A stretch of DNA of 64,000 bases from Methylotenera versatilis 301. Lineage in GTDB: Bacteria > Pseudomonadota > Gammaproteobacteria > Burkholderiales > Methylophilaceae. Both the position numbers and the translations under genes were made by a program. How positions within the stretch are numbered: the stretch's first letter is position 1; the number at the start of each line of letters is the position of its first letter. The DNA is taken from positions 558,001-622,000 of the forward strand of contig NC_014207.1 of NCBI RefSeq assembly GCF_000093025.1, written 5' to 3'. The notes under the pieces are model-generated. The model was not told the origin of the DNA. It saw nothing but the letters and a program-made list of their open reading frames with translations, and did not search any database. Positions 56,661 through 64,000 of the stretch are shown here, one piece after another.

Positions 56661-56676
56661 TGTGACAAATTGTCGC
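56661..56676. promoter_or_regulatory. Putative RegA/RegR box (copy 2)
   Basis: This site is identical over all 16 nt (TGTGACAAATTGTCGC) to the one at 47029. It is centred in the divergent gap between the Cys-motif barrel gene (63 nt to its start) and the BNR-repeat gene (107 nt to its start). The shared sequence and shared divergent-promoter context suggest that both regions answer to RegA. Confidence 0.55.
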
Positions 56677-56782
56677 AGGGGCAGCGGAAAACCAGGGTTC
56701 TATCTTCATAGGTTAAAATTATTCGATAAATAGATGTTGGGTAAATATTCGTTTTAAATACTCAATGGCGTAAACTTCCAGC

Positions 56783-57991
56783 ATGAAAATATTATTAGCA
56801 CTTTGTTTGTTTTGCTCGTCATTAGTCGCAAGTGCGCACGACGATCACACTAAATCTCAAGACAACTCTCTGGCTATTAGCGTGGCGTTTGATGCGCAAG
56901 GCAGTTTATGGAGAGTGCTTGAAAAAAATGGATTGATACTTGTAAGCTCAAGCCGTGATTTAGGCAAAACTTTTTCTAGCCCCGTGCAAGTCACACCCAA
57001 TGCACAAAAAATAGGCGCAGATGGTGAGGCGCGACCTAAAATCGCGATTGGCCCAGAAGGCAATATTTACCTCACTTGGACAGAGGCTTTAAAGAAGCCG
57101 TTTACAGGGTATATTTGGTTTTCACGTTCAATCAATGGTGGTAAAAGTTTTGAAAAGCCGATCATTGTACATACAGACCGTGCTGAGATTACACATCGAT
57201 TTGATGAGCTCAACGTTGCGAAAACTGGTGATGCTAAAGGAAAAGTCACTGTTACTTGGATTGATAAGCGCGATTTAATTGCAGCTAAATCTGCAGGTAA
57301 ACCTTACGAAGGTGCAGCGATCTATTACGCGACTTCCAGTAATCAAGGGGCAAGTTTCGCACCTGAGCAAAAACTGGCTGATAGTAGTTGTGAGTGCTGC
57401 CGTATTGCTTTAACCAATAAGCCAGATGGTACGGTGGCGGCAATGTGGCGCCATGTGTTTGAAGGCAGTGAGCGCGATCACATGATGGCTGAAATTCCTG
57501 TACAAGTAAATCAAGTGCCCGTCACGAAGCGCGCGACTTTTGGTCGCTGGAAAATTGATGGCTGCCCGCATCACGGCGCGGCGCTTGCTACTGGTGGCGA
57601 AGGGAAAGATTGGTGGGGCTATCATATGGCATGGTTTGACGGCGGTAATGACGATTCAGGTAAAGATGCCAGCTTGTTTTATGCCCGTATGGATGGCGAA
57701 GCTTGGGTTTCTTCGCCACCGAAAAAGTTTGGTAAGCACAATAATCAGGCGGGTCATCCAGCTTTATTGAGCATGGGCGAGAATGTTTGGCTGGTTTGGC
57801 GCGAGATTGAAAGTAAAAATAATAAAATACTGGGTATGTTTTCTGACGATGGAGGCAGAAGCTGGGGCGCACCAAAAGAGCTTGCAACTAGTGCAGGTAA
57901 ATCGGACTATCCGATTTTACTGACTAAAGACAATCGAGCTTACTTGGCTTGGAATACTGATAAAGACGGTTTGATTTTGCTTGGTTTGTAG
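56783..57991 (+). CDS. Secreted BNR/Asp-box repeat protein (sialidase-like fold)
   Basis: This exported 402-residue protein has a signal peptide (about 1-18, ending SA-H), followed by a HDDH segment that could bind metal. At least four Asp-box-type repeats mark a beta-propeller: SSSRDLGKTFSSP, SRSINGGKSFEKP, SSNQGASFAPE and FSDDGGRSWGAPK. A Cys cluster, C203-E-C205-C206, lies at the end of one blade. Sialidase catalytic residues are not convincingly recognised, so a non-enzymatic or metal-related role is more likely. It is divergent from the Cys-motif barrel and upstream of oxidase-assembly genes. Confidence 0.78.
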   Translation: MKILLALCLFCSSLVASAHDDHTKSQDNSLAISVAFDAQGSLWRVLEKNGLILVSSSRDLGKTFSSPVQVTPNAQKIGADGEARPKIAIGPEGNIYLTWTEALKKPFTGYIWFSRSINGGKSFEKPIIVHTDRAEITHRFDELNVAKTGDAKGKVTVTWIDKRDLIAAKSAGKPYEGAAIYYATSSNQGASFAPEQKLADSSCECCRIALTNKPDGTVAAMWRHVFEGSERDHMMAEIPVQVNQVPVTKRATFGRWKIDGCPHHGAALATGGEGKDWWGYHMAWFDGGNDDSGKDASLFYARMDGEAWVSSPPKKFGKHNNQAGHPALLSMGENVWLVWREIESKNNKILGMFSDDGGRSWGAPKELATSAGKSDYPILLTKDNRAYLAWNTDKDGLILLGL

Positions 57992-58009
57992 TTTTTACAA
58001 GCTTCAGTT

Positions 58010-58669
58010 CTACATGCACCATACTTTTGCATCATGCGTCAGTGACATCCAAATAGCCCAAGCACTGGCGCTACTGAGCAATAAGCCTGCAAGGCGCATG
58101 CCATACGGCTCTACCATCGTTGTTTTGAGTTTAAGCCATAACCATGGCGCGAAAAATAATGAGATTGCAGAGCCTACAGCAAATGCCGCCATACTGAGTG
58201 CGCCGCCTAGCGGGTTGCCATTGAATGAGGCAATGATGAGTGCGGAATAAAGTAAGCCGCAAGGCATTAATGCCCAAAGCATGCCGATATAAAAATAGCC
58301 GCCGTTTATTTTGCTGAGTTTTTTAACATGCTGCCAAATACGCCGTCCAGCTTGATCTATCCATATCGGCTGGCGTGCATAAATGACTAGTATCAAACCC
58401 CAGAAAAAAACCAGCACATGAAAGAACGTCCATAGCGGGTGCAAAATGGCGCTATAGCTAGAAAGCCAAGCAATGCTTTGAATGGCAAACGTGGCGATTG
58501 CGCCTAATAGCGCATAGCCACACACCCGTCCTAAGTGATAAAAGTAAATCGCATAGGGTTTATCTGGCGATTGTGTGAATGAGGTGCAAGCCGCGCCGCA
58601 CATGGCTACACAATGTGGGCCACCAGCCAAGCCCATGATGAGCGCGCTATAGATAAGTGCTGTTTGCAT
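58010..58669 (-). CDS. TauE/SafE (UreH-like) family membrane protein
   Basis: This 219-residue inner-membrane protein has about six helices. The N-terminus ALIYSALIMGLAGGPHCVAMCGAACTSF, with its His and Cys residues, is typical of the UreH/SafE-like proteins found beside cytochrome oxidase assembly genes. YHLGRVCGYALLGAIA and GMLWALMPCGLLYSALIIA follow. It lies 90 nt downstream of ccoS on the same strand, so a role in copper supply or maturation of cbb3 oxidase is likely but inferred. It is convergent with the BNR-protein gene. Confidence 0.8.
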   Translation of the reverse strand: MQTALIYSALIMGLAGGPHCVAMCGAACTSFTQSPDKPYAIYFYHLGRVCGYALLGAIATFAIQSIAWLSSYSAILHPLWTFFHVLVFFWGLILVIYARQPIWIDQAGRRIWQHVKKLSKINGGYFYIGMLWALMPCGLLYSALIIASFNGNPLGGALSMAAFAVGSAISLFFAPWLWLKLKTTMVEPYGMRLAGLLLSSASAWAIWMSLTHDAKVWCM

Positions 58670-58759
58670 GATTGATTGAGAGTGTTTTTTGAAGTGAGGT
58701 TTATTGCGTAACCGAACGGATTTTAATTAAGGTATCTCAATTGAAGTTTATTGGTCTGA

Positions 58760-58903
58760 CTATTCTTTATCTTCTTCAAAAATACGTCTGCCTTCTTCTT
58801 CAATGTCTTCAAATTGGCCGCGATAAACTGCCCACCAAAGGCCGCCAAGTACCACTAACCCCATCACAACTGAAAGCGGTACGAGTATAAACAGGATATC
58901 CAT
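58760..58903 (-). CDS. ccoS: Cytochrome cbb3 oxidase maturation protein CcoS
   Basis: This 47-residue single-pass membrane protein is needed for cofactor insertion into cbb3 oxidase. The sequence MDILFILVPLSVVMGLVVLG, then GLWWAVYRGQFEDIEEEGRR, then IFEEDKE has the family layout: one N-terminal helix, the W-A-V-x-x-GQF-D/E-D motif and an acidic tail. Its ATG overlaps the ccoI stop by one base (TAATG), so the two are translationally coupled. Its short length makes it easy to overlook. Confidence 0.93.
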   Translation of the reverse strand: MDILFILVPLSVVMGLVVLGGLWWAVYRGQFEDIEEEGRRIFEEDKE

Positions 58904-61224
58904 TATTTAGCCTTAGTTTCCGAAAAGGTAGTTAATCGCAGCGCGTTTAGAACAACGATGATAGAACTCACAGCCATGCCCAAACCCGCTAACCAAGCGG
59001 ATAATACGCCAAAAAATGCGAGTGGAATACACACTACATTGTAAACAATAGCCCAGGCAATATTTTGTTTGATAATGGTCATGGTTTTTCGTGCATGACG
59101 AATCAGTTGTGGAATTTGACTAATGTCACCGTTTAGCAAAACGTAGTCCGCATGGGCAAGCGTCAGCGGTACGCCTTTGCCCATGGCAATAGACACATGG
59201 GCGCTGGCTAAAATTGGACCATCATTTAAGCCGTCACCTACCATGAGTATATTTTTGCCTTGCTGTTTTAGAGCGTGCAGTCGAGATAGTTTGTCTTGCG
59301 GACTACATGCCGCTTGAAATTGCGTAATCCCAATTTCCTTAGCGGTATTCACTACAGTATGCGCTTGGTCACCAGATAAAAGCTCTACGCTTAAATTAGC
59401 ATCCTTTAATTGCTGAATGGCTAGTGCTGCATTGTGTTTAACCGCTTCATGTAAACTAAATGTTGCTAGCCAGCCATTTGCATCAGTAAGAAATACTTGT
59501 TGAGAGCGTTCGCTTGGCTCCACTACTCCGCAAAACTTGGCAGAGCCTAACTTTAAGTGCGAATTGATTAAATCTGCATGAGCCGTATTAGCTTGTAAGG
59601 TGGCGCTAATGCCTGCACCAACTACTTCTTGAATATTAGTGAGCGTTATCGATGATTGATCAGAGTTTTGCTGATTTGCACTGACTAAAGCACGTGAAAC
59701 AGGGTGCATAGAGTGTTGCGCCACTGCTGCGGCCAAAGCTAGAGCGTCGTTTTCGGTCAGCCCTTGTTTATAAGTGATTGATTGCACCTCGATGTGATCT
59801 TCAGTCAGCGTGCCAGTTTTATCAAAAATAACCGTATCGATATTCGCAATACTTTCTATCGCTTGCAGACGCCTAATAAGAATGCCGCGTTTAACAAATG
59901 CACTGGCGCTGGCTAACATAGCGGCAGGTGTGGCTAATGACAATGCGCAAGGGCAGGTGACAATTAATACCGCCGCGGCAGTCATTAATGCACGGGCTGG
60001 ATCTGTATGCCATAACAAAGCGGCCGCAACTGCTGCGCTTAGAATAACAAAAAACAAAAATGGTCTTGCAACACGATCCGCTAATTGAGATAACCTTGGT
60101 TTTTCAATCGCCGCTTGATTGATTAAGTTAACAATCTGCCCGTATTGTGTGGATTCGCCTATAGCTTCCAGCACGATATTCACGGTTTGACCTAAGTTGT
60201 AACTACCCGCTACAACCTTATCATGCAGATTCTTTTGTATAGGCGTTGACTCTCCTGTGAGTAGCGACTCATCTACGCGGGTGTCACCTAATACGAGTTT
60301 GCCATCGGCAGGAAATGCTTCGCCTATATGCACGCGCGCAATATCGCCGACTTTAAGTTGGCTGTTTAACACGCGAGTATATGAGCCATCTAGGTTTTGG
60401 CGCTCGATGTTTTCTGGAATGCGGCTGACTAAAGCTTCCATTGAACCTAATGTTTTGCTGTGTAGTTTCACTTCTATGAGTCTGGCCGAAAGCAAAAAGA
60501 ACACAAACATAGTCAGTGAGTCGAAATAGATTTTGTCTCCCCACCAGCCATGAGGCGCGAAAGTTGCTGCAGAGCTTACTATAAAGGTGATGGCTATACC
60601 CAATGCTACAGGTAAATCCATGCTGATTTGTCTGTGTTTTAAATCGCGGAATGCATTAGCAAAAAATGTACTGCTGGAGAATAATAATACTGGCAGGCTC
60701 AATATCCATGATGCCCAATTAAGTAAGATGGCAATGTCAGGTGTGATGTCACCAGGTTTGGTAAAGTAGCTTGGGCTGGCATACATCATCACTTGCATCA
60801 TGCAAAAGCCTGCGACTAACCAACGCCAAAATGCAGCACGACTTTTTTTAGTGGTATTTAGCTGGTTTTCATTATGTGAAGCAGGGTTCGCGCTATAACC
60901 CATGGCTTGAATGGCGCCGAGTATAGTTGAAGGCTTGGTTAATGCGGGTGACCAAATCACAGAAGCACGTTTTTTTGACATACTCACTCGCGCGCTGACA
61001 ATCCCTGGCAATGTGCTCAAACCACGTTCTATAGTGCCAGAACAAGCCGCGCAGCGTAAGCCATCTAGCAGTAAGCTAGACTCTACAAGTGAATGAGTAG
61101 GGTCGTTCCCCGCAGGCTGGCTAAAAGCTTGCCATTGATCTTGAGTATCTAAAATCACCCAAGATGGATTGGGTGAGTTTGGCTCGGTGGCAAAAATCTC
61201 AGTGGTAGAAGTGCTAGTTAGCAA
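58903..61224 (-). CDS. ccoI: Copper-transporting P-type ATPase CcoI
   Basis: This heavy-metal P1B ATPase supplies copper for cbb3 oxidase assembly. It has about 773 residues. A heavy-metal-associated domain (about 40-105) contains LRCAACSGTIERGL. Eight membrane helices follow, with the TGESTPIQ actuator region, the CPC motif in TCPCALSLATPAAM, the phosphorylated Asp in FDKTGTLTEDH and the hinge MVGDGLNDGP. The usual N-terminal Cys-rich extension of CcoI is short here. The start TTG 61224 is preceded by GGAG at 5 nt; TTG 61239 is the alternative. It is coupled to ccoS, and the structural genes ccoNOP are absent here. Confidence 0.9.
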   Translation of the reverse strand: MLTSTSTTEIFATEPNSPNPSWVILDTQDQWQAFSQPAGNDPTHSLVESSLLLDGLRCAACSGTIERGLSTLPGIVSARVSMSKKRASVIWSPALTKPSTILGAIQAMGYSANPASHNENQLNTTKKSRAAFWRWLVAGFCMMQVMMYASPSYFTKPGDITPDIAILLNWASWILSLPVLLFSSSTFFANAFRDLKHRQISMDLPVALGIAITFIVSSAATFAPHGWWGDKIYFDSLTMFVFFLLSARLIEVKLHSKTLGSMEALVSRIPENIERQNLDGSYTRVLNSQLKVGDIARVHIGEAFPADGKLVLGDTRVDESLLTGESTPIQKNLHDKVVAGSYNLGQTVNIVLEAIGESTQYGQIVNLINQAAIEKPRLSQLADRVARPFLFFVILSAAVAAALLWHTDPARALMTAAAVLIVTCPCALSLATPAAMLASASAFVKRGILIRRLQAIESIANIDTVIFDKTGTLTEDHIEVQSITYKQGLTENDALALAAAVAQHSMHPVSRALVSANQQNSDQSSITLTNIQEVVGAGISATLQANTAHADLINSHLKLGSAKFCGVVEPSERSQQVFLTDANGWLATFSLHEAVKHNAALAIQQLKDANLSVELLSGDQAHTVVNTAKEIGITQFQAACSPQDKLSRLHALKQQGKNILMVGDGLNDGPILASAHVSIAMGKGVPLTLAHADYVLLNGDISQIPQLIRHARKTMTIIKQNIAWAIVYNVVCIPLAFFGVLSAWLAGLGMAVSSIIVVLNALRLTTFSETKAK

Positions 61225-61343
61225 AGTTACTCCAAACAATATGACGAAGTGCTAAATAAAATTAAAATTCGACTTAATGAAGTAGGATTACTTTTTCATC
61301 AAGAAGTTTAAGAAATTTAGCTAGCCGTAAACCTGATTACATA

Positions 61344-61368
61344 TTGTAAATCAGCTACTAAGCCCCAC
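61344..61368 (+). promoter_or_regulatory. Possible heat-shock (sigma-32) promoter of clpB
   Basis: TTGTAA (61344-61349) followed 13 nt later by CCCCAC (61363-61368) resembles the sigma-32 pattern CTTGAA...CCCCAT. It lies about 35 nt before the clpB start. The -35 match is partial. Confidence 0.45.
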
Positions 61369-61401
61369 GTTAGATGTATATCAACTGAAATGGAGTTAAA
61401 C

Positions 61402-63993
61402 ATGCGTTTTGATAAACTAACTACAAAATTTCAACAAGCACTTAACGATGCACAAAGCTTAGCAGTCGCTAATGATAGCCCAACCATAGAGGCCTTACAC
61501 CTACTTTCTGCGTTAGTGATGCAAGAAGATGGCGGTACTTCTTCGTTGCTGGCGCATGCAGGTGTGCATTTGGCGCCGCTTAAAACGGCACTCACTGCGG
61601 CTATAAGTAATTTAGCAAAGTCATCTGATAGTTCTGGTGAGGTGGCGATATCCCGCGACCTGAATAACTTGCTGAATGTGACCGATAAACTATCGCTTAA
61701 ACGTGGTGATAGTTTTATCGCAAGTGAGATGTTTTTACTGGCTTTATGCGACGATAAAGGTGAAGCAGGTAAGCTACTTAAAGCGAATGGCTTGTCGAAA
61801 TCTGCATTAGATCAAGCGATTAATGAAGTGCGTGGTGGTGAGCAAGTGAATGAATCTGATGCGGAATCCAATCGCGAAGCCCTTAAGAAATATACACTGG
61901 ATTTAACTGAGCGCGCCAGAATGGGCAAACTAGACCCAGTGATTGGTCGTGATGATGAGATTCGTCGTACGATTCAAATTCTTGGGCGCCGTACAAAAAA
62001 TAACCCTGTGTTGATTGGTGAGCCTGGCGTGGGTAAAACCGCGATTGTAGAAGGTTTGGCGCAACGTATCGTCAATGGTGAAGTGCCTGATTCGCTCAAA
62101 GGCAAAAAAGTGTTGTCATTAGATATGGCAGCTTTGTTGGCGGGTGCTAAATATCGAGGTGATTTTGAAGAGCGTTTGAAATCAGTGTTAAAAGAACTGG
62201 CGCAAGATGAAGGCCAGACGATTGTCTTTATCGATGAAATTCATACCATGGTTGGTGCGGGTAAAGCAGAAGGCGCGATGGATGCTGGCAATATGTTAAA
62301 ACCTGCTTTGGCACGTGGTGAGTTGCATTGCGTGGGTGCTACTACATTGGACGAATATCGTAAATATATTGAAAAAGATGCAGCGCTAGAACGTCGTTTC
62401 CAAAAAGTTTTAGTAGATGAACCTACGGTAGAAGCCACTATTGCCATTTTACGTGGCTTGCAAGAAAAATATGAGTTGCATCACGGTGTGGAGATTACCG
62501 ATCCTGCAATTGTAGCGGCGGCTGAATTGAGTCATCGTTACATTACTGATAGGTTCCTTCCCGATAAAGCCATCGACTTGATTGATGAAGCGGCTTCTCG
62601 CATCAAAATGGAAATCGACTCCAAGCCAGAGGTGATGGATAAGCTTGAGCGTCGCATGATTCAGTTGAAAATCGAACGTGAGGCGGTACGTCGTGAAAAA
62701 GACGAAGGTAGTAAAAAACGCTTTAATTTGATTGAAGAAGAGTTTGGGCGCTTAGAAAAAGAATATGCGGATTTAGAAGATATCTGGAAAGCTGAAAAAG
62801 CCCAAGTGCAAGGCTCTGCGCATATTAAAGAAGAGATTGAAAAAATCAAATTTGAGATGGAAGAAGCCACGCGCAAAGGTGAATGGCAAAAAGTTTCCGA
62901 GTTGCAATATGGAAAATTACCCGCGCTTGAGGCTCAGTTAAAACAAGCCTCTAACTCAGAAGCGACTTCAACTCAAACTAAGCACAAAATGTTGCGTACC
63001 GAAGTGGGCGCAGATGAAATCGCCGAAGTGGTGAGTCGTGCGACGGGCATACCTGTTTCTAAAATGATGCAAGGTGAGCGCGGTAAATTATTAACTATGG
63101 AAACCAAACTACATGAGCGTGTAGTGGGGCAAGATGAGGCTGTGCGATTAGTGTCAGACGCGATTCGTCGCTCACGCTCTGGCTTAGGTGACCCTAATCG
63201 TCCTTACGGAAGCTTCTTATTCTTAGGACCGACAGGCGTTGGTAAAACTGAGCTTTGCAAAGCCTTGGCGGGCTTTTTGTTTGATTCGGAAGACCATTTA
63301 ATTCGTATCGACATGAGTGAGTTTATGGAGAAACACTCTGTTGCACGCATGATAGGTGCGCCTCCTGGCTATGTAGGTTATGAAGAAGGTGGCACGCTGA
63401 CTGAGGCTGTGCGTCGCAAACCGTATAGTGTGATTCTGTTGGATGAGGTTGAAAAAGCGCATCCTGATGTGTTTAATGTTTTACTGCAAGTGTTGGATGA
63501 TGGACGATTAACCGATGGGCAAGGCCGCACTGTAGACTTTAAAAACACGGTGATTATCATGACGTCTAACTTAGGCAGTCAGATGATACAAAGCATGGCA
63601 GACCAAGATTACCAAGTGGTGAAACTTGCGGTGATGGGCGAAGTGAAAGCGCACTTCAGGCCTGAGTTCGTCAACCGTATCGATGAAGTGGTCGTTTTCC
63701 ATGCATTGGGTGAAGATAATATTAAAGCGATTGCGGAGATACAGTTGCAATACTTGGCAAAACGTTTAGCAGCAATGGATATGCAGTTGGAGCTTACTGA
63801 TGCAGCAATCACCGAAATTGCCAATGCCGGTTTTGATCCAGTCTACGGTGCACGTCCGCTTAAACGTGCAATTCAGTCTGAGATTGAAAATCCACTCTCT
63901 CGCGAAATACTATCCGGTAATTTTGCAGCTAAAGATACTATTAAGGTAGACGTTAAAGCAGGTAAGATTGTATTCTCAAAATCCGCGGTTTGA
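61402..63993 (+). CDS. clpB: ATP-dependent disaggregase ClpB
   Basis: This Hsp100 disaggregase cooperates with DnaK to rescue aggregated proteins. It has about 863 residues. The N domain (about 1-145) opens [24 protein letters not shown]1 has Walker A GEPGVGKT and Walker [11 protein letters not shown]. The coiled-coil middle domain (about 400-520) is rich in E, K and R. AAA2 has [31 protein letters not shown] and MTSNLGSQ, with the C-terminal [17 protein letters not shown]. The ATG at 61402 fits the family start and a GGAG six bases upstream; the ATG at 61390 does not. The stop is just inside the window. Confidence 0.95.
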   Translation: MRFDKLTTKFQQALNDAQSLAVANDSPTIEALHLLSALVMQEDGGTSSLLAHAGVHLAPLKTALTAAISNLAKSSDSSGEVAISRDLNNLLNVTDKLSLKRGDSFIASEMFLLALCDDKGEAGKLLKANGLSKSALDQAINEVRGGEQVNESDAESNREALKKYTLDLTERARMGKLDPVIGRDDEIRRTIQILGRRTKNNPVLIGEPGVGKTAIVEGLAQRIVNGEVPDSLKGKKVLSLDMAALLAGAKYRGDFEERLKSVLKELAQDEGQTIVFIDEIHTMVGAGKAEGAMDAGNMLKPALARGELHCVGATTLDEYRKYIEKDAALERRFQKVLVDEPTVEATIAILRGLQEKYELHHGVEITDPAIVAAAELSHRYITDRFLPDKAIDLIDEAASRIKMEIDSKPEVMDKLERRMIQLKIEREAVRREKDEGSKKRFNLIEEEFGRLEKEYADLEDIWKAEKAQVQGSAHIKEEIEKIKFEMEEATRKGEWQKVSELQYGKLPALEAQLKQASNSEATSTQTKHKMLRTEVGADEIAEVVSRATGIPVSKMMQGERGKLLTMETKLHERVVGQDEAVRLVSDAIRRSRSGLGDPNRPYGSFLFLGPTGVGKTELCKALAGFLFDSEDHLIRIDMSEFMEKHSVARMIGAPPGYVGYEEGGTLTEAVRRKPYSVILLDEVEKAHPDVFNVLLQVLDDGRLTDGQGRTVDFKNTVIIMTSNLGSQMIQSMADQDYQVVKLAVMGEVKAHFRPEFVNRIDEVVVFHALGEDNIKAIAEIQLQYLAKRLAAMDMQLELTDAAITEIANAGFDPVYGARPLKRAIQSEIENPLSREILSGNFAAKDTIKVDVKAGKIVFSKSAV

Positions 63994-64000
63994 TGAGTCA

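Noticed and set aside
58903-61239. Reading the P-type ATPase as a CopA-type exporter.
   Set aside because: One-base overlap with ccoS and the adjoining SafE-like gene fit the cbb3-assembly ATPase CcoI better.

Overview
The window reads as a chromosomal segment of an AT-leaning betaproteobacterium. The best guess is a methylotroph of the Methylophilaceae (Methylotenera/Methylophilus-like). The grounds are gene order and family type: rplU-rpmA-obg-proB, rpsT/murJ-ribF-ileS-lspA, pilD-coaE-zapD-yacG, ribH-nusB, an argJ-DUF815 pair, a Nudix-thiamine-phosphate-synthase fusion and a RegB/RegA redox system. This assignment is inference from content; no rRNA or database search supports it. Coding density is high and nearly all genes are intact.

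Layout. 1-7.2 kb: phoB with a clear Pho box, an OFA-type transporter, ribH-nusB, then a signalling block of PP2C phosphatase, FHA protein and GAF-HD-GYP phosphodiesterase. 7.3-11.7 kb (minus): lpxH, two cyclophilins, an L,D-transpeptidase and a TPR protein that appear to share a C-terminal NTF2-like domain. 11.9-20.1 kb (plus): cysS, a bacterial O-GlcNAc-transferase-like protein, a REC-GGDEF protein, argJ, a DUF815 ATPase and the Nudix-ThiE fusion. 20.1-25 kb (mostly minus): PCu(A)C copper chaperone, yacG, zapD, coaE, pilD and ispB. 25-36.6 kb: a housekeeping block of ribosomal proteins, obg, proB, purEK, murJ, ribF, ileS and lspA, with a perfect 27-nt inverted repeat wedged between ileS and lspA. 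36.9-42.5 kb: a three-gene phosphorelay ending in a GGDEF-EAL protein. 42.6-47 kb: cbpA-cbpM, a DUF808 membrane protein and regA-regB. 47-54 kb: a TonB-dependent receptor, an HD-GYP protein and a large PAS-GGDEF-EAL protein. 54-55.6 kb: a TlpA-like thioredoxin followed by a small foreign-looking patch (77-nt tRNA-Asn-like sequence, terminator, orphan gene with a J-domain-like tail). 55.6-61.2 kb: a copper/cytochrome-oxidase-biogenesis neighbourhood (Cys-motif beta-barrel, BNR-repeat exoprotein, TauE/SafE-like protein, ccoS, ccoI). 61.4-64 kb: clpB.

How it fits together. Five proteins carry cyclic-di-GMP domains (one GGDEF, two GGDEF-EAL, two HD-GYP), each tied to a sensory or phosphorelay input. 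RegB keeps its quinone-site motif and redox cysteine. An identical 16-nt sequence resembling a RegA/RegR box lies in the regB/TonB-receptor divergent promoter region and again, about 9.6 kb away, between the Cys-motif barrel and the BNR protein. This suggests that redox state controls outer-membrane and metal-handling genes next to the cbb3-oxidase assembly genes. The most unusual items are this shared operator, the tRNA-like patch, the PP2C-FHA-HD-GYP module with no kinase nearby, and a possible leader ORF before cbpA.
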